A stretch of 64,000 nt of DNA from NCBI RefSeq assembly GCF_001761485.1, contig NC_090771.1, positions 2,418,001 through 2,482,000 on the forward strand, given 5' to 3'. Made by a program: the position numbers and the translations under genes. This document shows, piece by piece, positions 44,857-55,001 of this stretch (positions are counted from its first letter, which is position 1; each line of letters starts with the position of its first letter). Source of the DNA: Yarrowia lipolytica (lineage: Eukaryota; Ascomycota; Dipodascomycetes; Dipodascales). The notes beneath the pieces are model-generated. The model did not search any database and was not told where the DNA came from. It worked only from the letters and a program-made list of their open reading frames with translations.

Positions 44857-45798
44857 TTATTTCAGTTTAGCCGCTTCCTCATCACCCATCTTATAACAAT
44901 GCTCCTGGGCAGGGAACACTCCACCCTTGACCTCCTCATGGTACTGCTTGACAGCTCCAACATTAATATCAAGAAACTGCGAGTACTTTTTGAGAAACTT
45001 GGGCGTGAAGCTTCCAAATCCTCCCAGCATATCGAGCATGACCAGCACCTGCCCGGAGGTTCCGGGTCCAGCACCAATACCGATGGTAGGGACCTCTAGC
45101 TTCGAACTGAGCCATTCTCCAACCTTGTCGGGAACTGCTTCAAGCACAATAGCAAAACATCCAGCCTTCTGCAGTTCATACGCGTCTTCCAGAATACTCT
45201 CTGCTCCAGAGGCAGTCTTACCCTGCACTCTGAATCCTCCCAACGACGACTGACGCTGGGGGGTGAGTCCGATATGTCCCAGAACAGGGATTCCCACCTC
45301 GGTCAGTCGCTTGATAGTGGGCGCCAGTTCCTTGCCTCCTTCCATCTTGACAGCCTCCATTCCTCCCTTTTGGATCATCTGAATAGCAGATCGGATAGCT
45401 TTCTCTGGGGACTCTTCATACGAACCAAAAGGCAGGTCTGCAACCATAAACGCGCTCTTAACACCTCGAGAAACAGCCTTAGCATGATACACCATTTCCT
45501 CGAGCTCGATTTGGTTGGTGTTGGGGTACCCCAGAGCCACCATGGCCAAGGAGTCTCCGACCAGAATCATATCAACACCGGCTTTGTCAGCGATCAGACC
45601 GGTCACGTAATCATGGGCCGTTACCATGCTGATCTTCTCCTTGTTTCGTCGCATCTTGGCCAACTCGGGAATAGTGACCTTTTTTCGAGTTTGATCTGAT
45701 GTCTGAGGAGAGTGATGGGCCGAGTAGGACCGGGCCAAAACTGGTGTGACAGGCCGGGCCGAGCCCAGAACGGGCCTCAGAGTGCGCAAAAGAGACAT
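44857..45798 (-). CDS. ECM31: Ketopantoate hydroxymethyltransferase
   Basis: PanB-family enzyme of 313 residues. It adds a hydroxymethyl group from 5,10-methylene-THF to alpha-ketoisovalerate, the first committed step to pantothenate and coenzyme A. Seen: VTAHDYVTG, VGDSLAMVALGYPNT (metal and substrate site), VADLPFGSY, EAVKMEGG, HIGLTPQ, the catalytic Glu in VLEAVPD and GIGAGPGTSGQVLV. The ATG at 45798 gives an Arg/Ser-rich presequence of about 35 residues (MSLLRTLRPVLGSARP), consistent with mitochondrial import. The open frame reaches further upstream only to a GTG. It diverges from CDM1 with a 1.6-kb gap. Confidence 0.95.
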   Translation of the reverse strand: MSLLRTLRPVLGSARPVTPVLARSYSAHHSPQTSDQTRKKVTIPELAKMRRNKEKISMVTAHDYVTGLIADKAGVDMILVGDSLAMVALGYPNTNQIELEEMVYHAKAVSRGVKSAFMVADLPFGSYEESPEKAIRSAIQMIQKGGMEAVKMEGGKELAPTIKRLTEVGIPVLGHIGLTPQRQSSLGGFRVQGKTASGAESILEDAYELQKAGCFAIVLEAVPDKVGEWLSSKLEVPTIGIGAGPGTSGQVLVMLDMLGGFGSFTPKFLKKYSQFLDINVGAVKQYHEEVKGGVFPAQEHCYKMGDEEAAKLK

Positions 45799-47390
45799 TT
45801 GTGTGCTGGCGTGCTTTCGGGCGCTTTTCGGAACGTGGTTGAACGACTTTTGGACTACTGTGCAAGGGCTTATGTACCAACGGCTAATCTCCAAATTAGA
45901 CTCCACATTTTTTCAGACCAACAGTTTCGAAACTTTATCCGTGAGTTAAAAAAACCTCCCGAGGGATGTGGGGTAGATGACATATCGATGATAGCGACAG
46001 TCGGTCATGGAGGGGTATGCTAAGGGCTCGTGACCAGCTATGACGTCATCAAATACTGGCACGTAGGCACACTCCTGTGCCGCCATCTGCTCCCCTGTAT
46101 CATATGACCCTCAACACTTTCACAGCAACCGGGAGATACACTACGTAACCTATACACCCACTGCGGCGGTCATACCAAATGTGTGAAGCACACGATACAA
46201 GCGACCAACCCGAGCAATACAAGTAGCACAAAGACACAGCCCCCCCAAAAGTCGGCCCTAGATCGCATGACAAATCGCTCACGCGGCCCTATCCCCGCCG
46301 CTCATCCGCTTCCACCATGCTTTCACGTTGTTTACACACGTTCCGGTTGTTTTGTCTTTTTTTTTGCCTCCTATTTTCACTCGGCCCTGACTCACGGAAT
46401 CTTCGCGGTGATGAGCTAAACCCGGACGAAAAAAATCCCCCCGGCGAATAACTCGGGAGGGAGAAATGTGTAGGGAAAACGGATGGCACAGAAATGTGCG
46501 CAAAATCAAGATCTCCTTAATAATATAGGTCCCTAAAAAAATATGTACGTGAAAAAAGTTGGTCATAATCTATGATGGAGAGCGCTTTGGACTAAGGTTA
46601 CGCACTCGGGAGTTGAATGAAGTTGAACCTGATATCCCCCGTAGAGAAATACTATGGTGGGTATAATAGAGATTTATAGATATATAATATGGTATTATTG
46701 TATGTCAATAGATAGCTATTGATGAGCAGAATCTACTAGTGTTGTTAGATTCTGTATATCAATAATATTGGGGCCATTATGGACAATAGTATGGAATTTT
46801 CAGGCGATTGAAATATAATTCAATTTGATCATACTCTATTCATCTCTCTATTCTTTCTATTAGTACGAGTAGCCGTTTCACACTCCCCACTTATGTAACT
46901 ATCGAGACACAAAACAACCACACATTGTTGAACGGCTCTTCCCAAATAGGAAGGTCCCAAATACATAGATCAGATGAAATACGCAGCGTCTAGAAGGATA
47001 TTGCGGTGATTTAGAGGGAAATGAAGTATTTCTTTGGAATCAGCTAACTCAGGGCTTTCGACTGATATAATTTACTTCTGTAATTCTCGTCGAGGGAATA
47101 TTCTTCAAAATTGACAGTGGAATCAAGTTTGGGTTGTGATTATGTAATCTGATTTTGATGTCTTTATAAACCCGAATAAAAAGTATTCTACTCTATATTT
47201 GACATTATACATTTTATAGAATGGAATCCTTTTTATATTGTCAAAAAAATATCCAGCTTGACTCCTCATTTGAGCATTCTATGGCCCAGTTCGAAACTCC
47301 ACTTCCTCATGTAAGGTTTCGCAAGTGTGACATAATTGACGTTGATAAGACTCCACTCCGCCCATCTTCAACCTACATACACACACCACC
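45799..47390. other. intergenic, 1.6 kb, ECM31 / CDM1 divergent promoters
   Basis: No supported gene. The left third is GC-moderate ECM31 promoter. From 46560 to 47220 the sequence is strongly AT-rich and contains a 19-bp inverted repeat, listed separately. I saw no ACGCGT box before CDM1. Confidence 0.5.
46717..46764. repeat. imperfect 19-bp inverted repeat, 10-nt spacer
   Basis: Left arm 46717-46735 (TATTGATGAGCAGAATCTA) and right arm 46746-46764 (TAGATTCTGTATATCAATA) pair at 16 of 19 positions, the last nine without a break. A second, shorter near-palindrome (CAATAGATAGCTATTG) overlaps its left edge. It sits in an AT-rich intergenic region. It could extrude as a cruciform or serve as a protein-binding dyad. 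Confidence 0.75.
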
Positions 47391-47897
47391 ATGGCTCCGA
47401 AATCTGCAAAACAGGCGTCGCTGAGCTTCAAGAGCACCAAGCCCAGCATCAAGCGGGATTTCAAGGTCGTCAAGCAGCAGCAGCAGCAACACAATGATAT
47501 CAAGACCAAGGACGTCAAACCGCCAGTACAGATAGAGTCGATTGAAACCACCATCTGTGACGAGCTGGTCAGGGAGGAGGCTGAAAAGATCAATTCTCTG
47601 CCGGAATTGGATCCCAGTGAAAAGGTGTACTCGGACGAGGCCCACAAGATCGCCGAAAAGAGCATTGCACCACCCGTGCATCCCGAAGAGGTCAACAACT
47701 GCGAAAAGATTCTCAAGAACTTTGACTTTACCGTCGACTTCGGGCCTGTTGTCGGTCTGACCCGGCTGGAACGGTGGGAGAGAGCCAACAAGCTGGGACT
47801 CAATCCCCCAGCTGTGGTGAAGAAGATTCTCGAGACCAAACAGGGAGAGACAGAGGATGTCTACAAGCAGTCGTACCTCTATGATCAGCTTGTGTAA
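47391..47897 (+). CDS. CDM1: DNA polymerase delta small subunit (POLD4/Cdm1)
   Basis: Fourth, smallest subunit of replicative DNA polymerase delta, 168 residues. The conserved C-terminal domain contains LKNFDFTVDFGPVVGLTRLERWERANKLGLNPP, here split as FDFTVDFGPVVGLTR and RLERWERANKLGL. This is the POLD4/Cdm1 signature around the residues that contact the catalytic subunit. The N-terminus (KQASLSFKSTK) resembles but does not exactly match a PCNA-interacting Q-x-x-L-x-x-F box. A CAG run encodes six glutamines at about residues 29-34. Fission yeast and animals have this subunit; S. cerevisiae does not. The ATG at 47391 has an A/C-rich context (CACCATGG). Confidence 0.88.
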   Translation: MAPKSAKQASLSFKSTKPSIKRDFKVVKQQQQQHNDIKTKDVKPPVQIESIETTICDELVREEAEKINSLPELDPSEKVYSDEAHKIAEKSIAPPVHPEEVNNCEKILKNFDFTVDFGPVVGLTRLERWERANKLGLNPPAVVKKILETKQGETEDVYKQSYLYDQLV

Positions 47898-49207
47898 GGC
47901 ACAAGAGGTGCGGAATAATGTGACTGGGTAGCAACTGGAGGGCTAAAACTATGACAGTTTACGTTCACGCTGGGTGTATGTTCTTGCAGTTTACGGATGA
48001 GTACTCTTACAACTGTTCGGTTTGAGCCTGCCCTTTAAGAACATTATGGCTCATGGAAGACAGTGGATTGTGAGAACTAGATCTTTGCCAGCAACTGTAC
48101 TTTGACGCTCGACCTATTTATCAATGTACTACAATTGTAGGTAATTTAACAACGAATGAAGTATTCTATGAATCTGCAGCCACGAGGAAGAGTCCAGAGT
48201 AAGGTCGAAAAAAACCAACAGGGCTTTTGAAAGGGAAGAAACACAAGACGATGGTGAATGAGATTTTCATTGGCGGGCCACTTCTTGAGAAGTCAGCATG
48301 TCCACAACACAGAAGCATCCTCACAAGATTAGCACTCTCTTCTCCATCATTATTTGATATCCTTAACCGTCTGTTCCCCTCCCTTCAGTATTCCATTTAC
48401 AACAGCCTCAAGGTCAAATCAGCCTCACATATTTTAATAGTGCATCTCCACCTCTACAATAGAGACCAAGTTGATGTTTTGAGGCCAACCAATGGCGGTC
48501 ATATGGGGCCAACTGAAGTGTTACATATAATCGACCTTCCAGACTCTTGTTTCTCAATAAAAACAAACAGAAACTAGACGAGCTACTGGTACGATACGTA
48601 CGGTACAAATACTCACAATGACACCTGCCGAAACCATGATTGTGTGGACTTATGTCAATGAGTACCCGAATGAGACCTCCACCGAGTCTGCTAGACATCT
48701 TCTTGCTAGATTCGAAGACCAAACCCATCTTGGGTACCACCGTATCTTGCACGAGATTCGCTACTGGAAGTGTGAGTTCTTTCTGCACCCTTTCTGAACA
48801 TGTGTAGTGGTCTACAGGTGAAGCGGAGATGTTGTCTTCAGATACCTCGGTTGTTCAGGTACCGTTTTTTTTAATTTTTATAATAACATAATACATTAAA
48901 CTCTATAGAATATGAGAAGACTACCAGATGTCTCACTGTAGGGTAAGACTTGTGTTGCTGTGACGACTTCACCCCACCAGGTTCTGTGTTACCAGAACAA
49001 CCCACAAATCCCACACTATTACTGCAGTGAGCTTGTCCAGGTTTCTACTGTCAAACTCAAAATCATTTAGAGTTCGGGAGTGCAGAATGTCCTGATGGTC
49101 ATGCATTTGTGTCCATGGGTTTGTGTCCGATACTGTAAATCTATAGTGTAAAAAGTGAGTGACCGTGAACTCCACTAACGCGCCAACCACGAAACTGAGT
49201 CCTAACA
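47898..49207. other. intergenic upstream of the transposase gene
   Basis: 1.3 kb. It includes a short open frame at 48618-48797 that could be an exon (see findings). I looked for terminal inverted repeats matching the downstream flank and found none I would defend. The CDM1 3' end occupies the left part. Confidence 0.45.
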
Positions 49208-52200
49208 ATGATGCCTGCAAGGCCACCAAGCGAGCAGCAAGATGCTCCTGGTGCTCCTCTACAAGGGGTTCCTCTCGAGTGTTTCAATGACGACATCTCA
49301 GACTGTGACGACGAAGGAGAGGATATCGAGCCCGACGACGACATCGACCCAGACCACGCGGAGTTGGAAGTTGTTCCTGACCAACCAGAGATTCGTGTTG
49401 GGCCCGAGAAGGTCCATAGGGTTGTCAGCGACTACCGAGAACAGATCAGCAATCCACAGCCCGACCTGACCCCTCCGAAACGAGTGGACGACCTAAGGTG
49501 TGTTGCGGAGAAGTACGAAGAATTGGAGGGATACCGCCGCGCTGGGGGGCTCACTCAACAGCAAGTCGGCGAGCAGCTCCGCGAATATGCCCTCTCGATC
49601 AACGTGCGTTTGCCTAAAAAACCCTCCGATGCCAGGAAGGAAGTCAAGAGGAAGGCAAGGAATTGGCTTGACAAGCAGAGACCTGATAGGGGAGTCGCAA
49701 AGAAGCGTTACCATGATCTGGAGGAGGGAGTGATATTTGTGTTTTCCAAGACCACCAAGGTCGCCTCACTCGACATGCACACTGCTACCATTATTGTCAA
49801 GAAGCTTCTAGACAAGATAGTGGCCCTGGTGCCTGACTACAGGGAGCTGTGCGGCATGAAAAACCCCGTGCCCCACCGCCATTGGATCAGGGACTGCCTC
49901 ATTGAGGCAAAGAGACGTCAGCTTCGCGAGTATGGCGAACGAAGCTCTGTGATTGATGAGAAGGCCGTTGAAAAATTGGGGTACATTTGGCTGGCCATCG
50001 AGGGCTATGCGGCAAGCCAGATCCTCAATGCAGGCCAGACGTGCATGTACCTGGGCTTCGACGGTCAGGAACACAAAGTCTGGACCAGCCAGCCGTTTGT
50101 GGGCGTGAAATGCAAAAAGGGCCAGTTGACTTACACCTTCATGTTCTGCTTGAGTGCTGACGGGTCGTTTCTCTTCACGCCTCATGTCTATGGGAAGCAG
50201 TACTGGCCCATGTGGTGCTCAAAGGCTCAGGACTTGCACAACCCGGCTCGTGCGGTGGTCCCTGTATCTGTCACGGAAGAGTGTACGGCAGAGGCGACTC
50301 TCTTGCTGCACGCAGAGGCAGATGCGGTCAGAATCCTCGAGTCTGAGGTTGAGCGTGCCACCAGTGAGAGAAGAGAGGCCCACGCGGTGTGGCTATCGTC
50401 TCCGAAACAAACTCAGACAAGGATAGACAACAGGGCCACGTGGAAGAGCCTTGTTGCGGAGGAAACTCGGGCTATGGCCGCTCACGATGCAGCGCAGAGG
50501 CAGTACTCGGCAACTCATACGGCGAAGGTAAAGGAACTGGTTTTGGAACGGTGGACACCTCCTGATACCTCTGCCGATGAGGGTTTCTATGCACACGACG
50601 ACTTCGAAGCACGTTCCGGTCGTGAGCTACAGCTGCCTGTTGTCTTTGAGAGATCTCAAGATGTCAAGAAGTTGGAGAAGAGACTCGCTGCATCGGAGTC
50701 TGCTCACAAGTCGTTGCAAACGAAGGAGTATGCGGCACGCAGAGCCTTGAAAACTTCCGAAAAGCTCTTCGAAAAGCACGAGAAGAAGGAGGCCGAATTG
50801 CGAAGGCAGATGGATGAGCAAGACAAAGTGATTACCCTTCTCAATGAGGACCTCGACAAGACTGCGACCCATGGCCAGGACACGAAGCCAATCGAGAAGG
50901 CGATCGAACTGGCCGACAGTCGGCGCCGAAAGTTGGCAAGCATGCGCTCGATCGCCAGACAGAGAGCTGGCAAGGCGTGGGAGAAGATCTCAGACAACGA
51001 AGAGCGGCTCGAAGTCATCGCCACTGAAAAAGAAGCTGCATGGGAGGAGATGGTCAGGGTCATGCACAGCTACGCACTTTCTGACGACGACGCTGTCATG
51101 AAGACGGGGCCTCTCAACCTGATGGACTGCAGATACCAACAGCAGTCTAAAGGTTGGATGGACACCCCTACCATGGTGAAGTGGTTTGTTGCTCTCGCCA
51201 GGGCTGTTAAAGCGAAGGAGAAGCCTGTCATTCTGATTCTTGACAACGTTGCGTTCCACCACAGAGCCTGGAACATTGCCAAAGGATGGGAAGAGCTCGA
51301 AGGAGTGACGGTTGTCTTTCTGCCTTCCGAGGCTACGTCTTACACCCAGCCTTTGGACTTCGGTATCTTTGCCTTTACCCAGATGACAGCAAAGAAGCTA
51401 CTGAGTCAGTTCTACATGGCCACCCAGATCGTCTGGGGCGATTCCTCCAAGGTCGGCGCGCTGCACAAGATCAACTACATGGTTCAGGCGTGGGAGAAGC
51501 TGAAGCTGAAACCGGATACAGTTGCTGGCTGCTTTGGGAGCAGCCCCGTCTTTGCAGACCACGAGCATGTCTTGCCCTCCAAGACCGTGCAGAAGCGGGT
51601 CGATGAGAGACTTGCCAAGGAGGCCGCCGCAAGAGCTCTTCGGCAAGCACAGCAGCCCCAGGAGCACGTGAGGGGAGGAAGAAATGATGGCACGGCTCCA
51701 CCGGTGGCCACTATTCAATCGCCCCCCGCGCCCGATGGGTCCACCACCTCTGAATCCTCCAGCTCCTCTGGAGGCTCAAATATGATGCGGAGCTCTTCCG
51801 ATCAGTCGGATACCCTGGAAGACTCTCTGATGGACTCCCCGATGGGCTCTCGAGAGGAGTCCTTGGGCGACACCCTGGAATTTCCGGTGCACTACGAAGA
51901 TGGGGCAGATGATGAGGCTGACGATGCGGCTGAGGTTGAGGATGGCGACGAGGTCGAACCCGTGGCACCTGAAGAGGAGATCGGAATCAACGACGCTGAG
52001 TTCGGAGAAGTCTCTAAAGAAAACATGCTTGACCTCATCAGCAGATTGGACCTCAATCACATCTTGCCGCACGGCACTCGGAGACTCATCAGAAACACCA
52101 ACGCACGGCGTGCTCACCTGGCTGACAAGGAGAAGGCCCGAAAGCGGGAGGCGAACAGACTGCGAAGACGAGCAGCCCACTTGAAACGGTATGGCTTTCT

Positions 52201-52813
52201 GATCAACATGGGGCGCGCGCTTCCTCAAGATGCGCCTGATGGCTTCCCACGTGCAGATATTCCACGTGCACGCAACCTCGTCGAGCCTGCCCCCGCCTCT
52301 TTCCAGTCTCCGCACGATCACGTTGAGCCTGCTGTGGTTGCCATGGAGGTGAATGAGGACAGCATGGATATCGACACTGCTGATCACTGGGACCAACAGG
52401 ACGTGGAAGCCGCCGCTTCGCCCATGGTTCACTCAGAGACCCCAACACGACTCCCTCCCGGCGACGCACAAGAGGACACCCCGTACAACCCGTATCCTCC
52501 TGGACACCCCTTGGAACACATTTACGGTACCCCTTCTCCTCAACCATCCCATGGATACCGCCCTTCGCCCTCTGGATACCCCCTCCTCTTCCGCCTTCCA
52601 TACCCAAACCGATACCCAAGCCAATACCCAAGCCAATACCCAAGCGGATACCCCCAGTCTCACTCAGAGCAGCTTCAACCAGCTCCAGTGGGCTACTTGT
52701 CTTACGGCCTGGGCAGCCCGACTCGTGGTGCCAGCTTTGGCACTCCTGGCAACAGGGGCGCTAGCTCCTTTGAGCTAAGGCGGAACCTCTTGCCGGCGTT
52801 CCAGGGGCACTGA
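49208..52813 (+). CDS. pogo/Fot1-like DDE transposase, first Asp replaced
   Basis: Uninterrupted 1201-codon gene related to Tc1-mariner/pogo (Fot1) DNA-transposon transposases. After an acidic start, a basic helical DNA-binding region lies at about 95-165. The pogo first-strand region follows: ILNAGQTCMYLG at 272-283, FVGVKCKKGQ and the FMFCLSADGS strand. A Glu/Lys/Arg-rich, coiled-coil insertion spans about 340-640. The catalytic core resumes with GWMDTPTMVKWF, ILILDNVAFHH (Asp 679) and FLPSEATSYTQPLDFG (Asp 717). The first Asp of the usual N-x-D-E-T-G motif aligns with Gly 276 and the Glu with Gln. An acidic Ser-rich C-terminal region and a YPSQYPSQYPSGYP tail follow. Arginine is often AGG/AGA, unlike the CGA-favouring neighbours. 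No flanking inverted repeats were seen by eye. It could be an inactive transposon copy or a host-adopted gene. It may belong to the Fotyl group of this species. Confidence 0.8.
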   Translation: MMPARPPSEQQDAPGAPLQGVPLECFNDDISDCDDEGEDIEPDDDIDPDHAELEVVPDQPEIRVGPEKVHRVVSDYREQISNPQPDLTPPKRVDDLRCVAEKYEELEGYRRAGGLTQQQVGEQLREYALSINVRLPKKPSDARKEVKRKARNWLDKQRPDRGVAKKRYHDLEEGVIFVFSKTTKVASLDMHTATIIVKKLLDKIVALVPDYRELCGMKNPVPHRHWIRDCLIEAKRRQLREYGERSSVIDEKAVEKLGYIWLAIEGYAASQILNAGQTCMYLGFDGQEHKVWTSQPFVGVKCKKGQLTYTFMFCLSADGSFLFTPHVYGKQYWPMWCSKAQDLHNPARAVVPVSVTEECTAEATLLLHAEADAVRILESEVERATSERREAHAVWLSSPKQTQTRIDNRATWKSLVAEETRAMAAHDAAQRQYSATHTAKVKELVLERWTPPDTSADEGFYAHDDFEARSGRELQLPVVFERSQDVKKLEKRLAASESAHKSLQTKEYAARRALKTSEKLFEKHEKKEAELRRQMDEQDKVITLLNEDLDKTATHGQDTKPIEKAIELADSRRRKLASMRSIARQRAGKAWEKISDNEERLEVIATEKEAAWEEMVRVMHSYALSDDDAVMKTGPLNLMDCRYQQQSKGWMDTPTMVKWFVALARAVKAKEKPVILILDNVAFHHRAWNIAKGWEELEGVTVVFLPSEATSYTQPLDFGIFAFTQMTAKKLLSQFYMATQIVWGDSSKVGALHKINYMVQAWEKLKLKPDTVAGCFGSSPVFADHEHVLPSKTVQKRVDERLAKEAAARALRQAQQPQEHVRGGRNDGTAPPVATIQSPPAPDGSTTSESSSSSGGSNMMRSSSDQSDTLEDSLMDSPMGSREESLGDTLEFPVHYEDGADDEADDAAEVEDGDEVEPVAPEEEIGINDAEFGEVSKENMLDLISRLDLNHILPHGTRRLIRNTNARRAHLADKEKARKREANRLRRRAAHLKRYGFLINMGRALPQDAPDGFPRADIPRARNLVEPAPASFQSPHDHVEPAVVAMEVNEDSMDIDTADHWDQQDVEAAASPMVHSETPTRLPPGDAQEDTPYNPYPPGHPLEHIYGTPSPQPSHGYRPSPSGYPLLFRLPYPNRYPSQYPSQYPSGYPQSHSEQLQPAPVGYLSYGLGSPTRGASFGTPGNRGASSFELRRNLLPAFQGH

Positions 52814-55001
52814 AGTGTGATAGCTAACCTCCTACTTGTAGTAGCGTTCCTAATGTAGTTTAATGTATTGATGACCTGTGGTCCTCTTGGTTCCGTAGAA
52901 ACAACCGTGACCAGAGGAGAAAATCGGACCAAGTTTTTTTTAAGATTGGTTAAAGACCACTTACAATGACATTGTTTGACAGTCGCTGCCGAGTAGGTTA
53001 AATAGACTGATTAGTAAATGATTTACAACAACAACATGACATTGTTGGGCTGATTTGTGACCCTTTTGGCAGAAGTTGTGCAAAGGAGGGACAAAATCTT
53101 CAATAATCAAGAACCTCGTTTATAATGGAAATTATCCCTATGAAATAAAAATACTGTACCCCTTCTCCCCTGTAACCTGACGTAGTTGGCATCCATAAAG
53201 ACTCTTGAATTACTTAGTTTTAGTTAAAACAGATATCCCTGGTTAGAGCTCAACCATAGTAATTAGTTCCAAACTACAGCACCACATCACAGCTGAATCA
53301 CAGCTGAATCTCGTCTTCCATCTTGCGCACCCGTGCATGCAGTTGGCGTCTTATCTACATTCCCTCCAATCTACAAGCTACCACTACAGAAGGTAGCTTC
53401 TGATCTGTACAGATGAGCAGCATTCTGAGCAACGGCATTCTGAGCCATAGTCGAAATATCGATCTGAGAGTTCAAATTCTGTTCAGAGCCGCCTCAGTGG
53501 CAGATATACAGTTATGTACAGTACATACATACTTGTCCTGTATTCCTACTCATACCCGTAGACCAACGTCACAACTCTTTCACCTGAATCCTCGCAGCAT
53601 CCACCGCAATACATCACCGCGGCGTACGAACTCCGTCTGCCTAATTATCACGGTTCATCCAGCCTGCGCAAATGGTGTTCACGAGTCTACAGTATGCAAC
53701 AAAAAAGTATTCATTTTTTTTCTTATTTATTATGTATTATTGCACCTTTTTCTTTGTTCCATACGATCCTCCAATTGTTTATTTATATTCCATTTCGTCA
53801 ATATTGTACGTACAGTATATCAGGCCCACCTTAATTTCCTCCTAGCCAATCTCACCATGTACTTCCTCTTGAAACAATCCACACAGAAATTGTTACTGCC
53901 ATCAAAACCGCCCAACTCCGACAACCATTTTGACACCCCAAAATACCAACATACCAGGGCTGGAGTTGCTAGCCCATAATTTATCCGAGCACCAACCAAG
54001 GCGAAACCTACTGATAGCTCCAAACTCTACAGCAAATCACGTGACAGATTGGCCGATCTGGGGCAATCTGATCGACGTCAGCAATGTTGCATTGGGTGTT
54101 TCTGGCCGTTTCGGGACTCGTAATGACACAGCAGCAACAATGAACATGGGTGTTTGCTGTATTGTAGGCTGTAGAGATACGAAAACAGTTGCAACTGTGT
54201 CTACAAGTAACTGTACAGAGTTAATGAGGATAGAAGAAACGTGTTATGGGCTAGCAAATAATATCAGAAGACGTGATACTGTACATACAGTAGCGCCTTG
54301 TGCAGTAGAGTAAATGACAATCAAAGTACGAGTACTTGAGGAGAGTGTGGATGGTATATAGACACGAGATCGGATACTGTTCGTACTGGTGCAATTCCAC
54401 CATATTGGTGAATCTAAGATTACTATTCATCATAATATCAAACCCATTAATAACACACACGTCCAAGCGGAATTCTCCATCATGATCTCCTCGGAACGAG
54501 CTATTGTGAATATAAAACATACCCACATAAGTTTCTCCAATATGTTTCAACTTGCAGATCTACACGACTCCACCTGGGAAACACATCCCTGATCATATAC
54601 TATTGACACTACTTGCACTGTATAGGACTAGATACACCGGAGTTTGCCCTTATCTACCCGTACTTCGATACTTCACCCTGAATTGTCACCTACCAACCGT
54701 CTGTCCTCACAAATCCAACTAAAACCGTTCCAATAGAGCTATTAATACCCTGAGACAAACCAACCTCTGGACCCCAGTGGCCAGTGCTATATTAGACCAG
54801 ACATGAGTTATTAACCAACCCTTACATAAGACTATAGGTACCGTACAGGAAATACAAACCCTGCAATGACAACCAGTCCATGATAATGATCTAATTCAAT
54901 TTATATATTAATGATATGCAATGTCAATAACCCTTGGTGAGCCGTGACTCAATGAGCCGCTCAACCTCCCATATAAACAATAGACAATGGAGTGAACGGG
55001 T
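52814..55001. other. intergenic, 2.2 kb, 3' of transposase
   Basis: No supported gene. A 188-codon frame at 53413-53979 is AT-rich, has no domain and overlaps others; I do not accept it. The sequence ACAATGACATTGTT (52965-52978) is palindromic apart from one mismatched pair at its centre, and a related ACATGACATTGTT lies at 53034-53046. These may be remnants of the transposon end. Confidence 0.45.

Noticed and set aside
52800-53100. Terminal inverted repeat of the transposase element
   Set aside because: TGTAAGTGGTCTTT (minus strand, about 52950) resembles TGTAGTGGTCT near 48805, but the match is short, gapped and not at a sensible distance from an AT/TA duplication. I could not defend element ends.
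53413-53979. 188-codon frame on the plus strand downstream of the transposase
   Set aside because: Starts with ATG but has no domain, is AT-driven (Phe/Leu/Ile/His/Ser), and overlaps other frames. Nothing supports translation.
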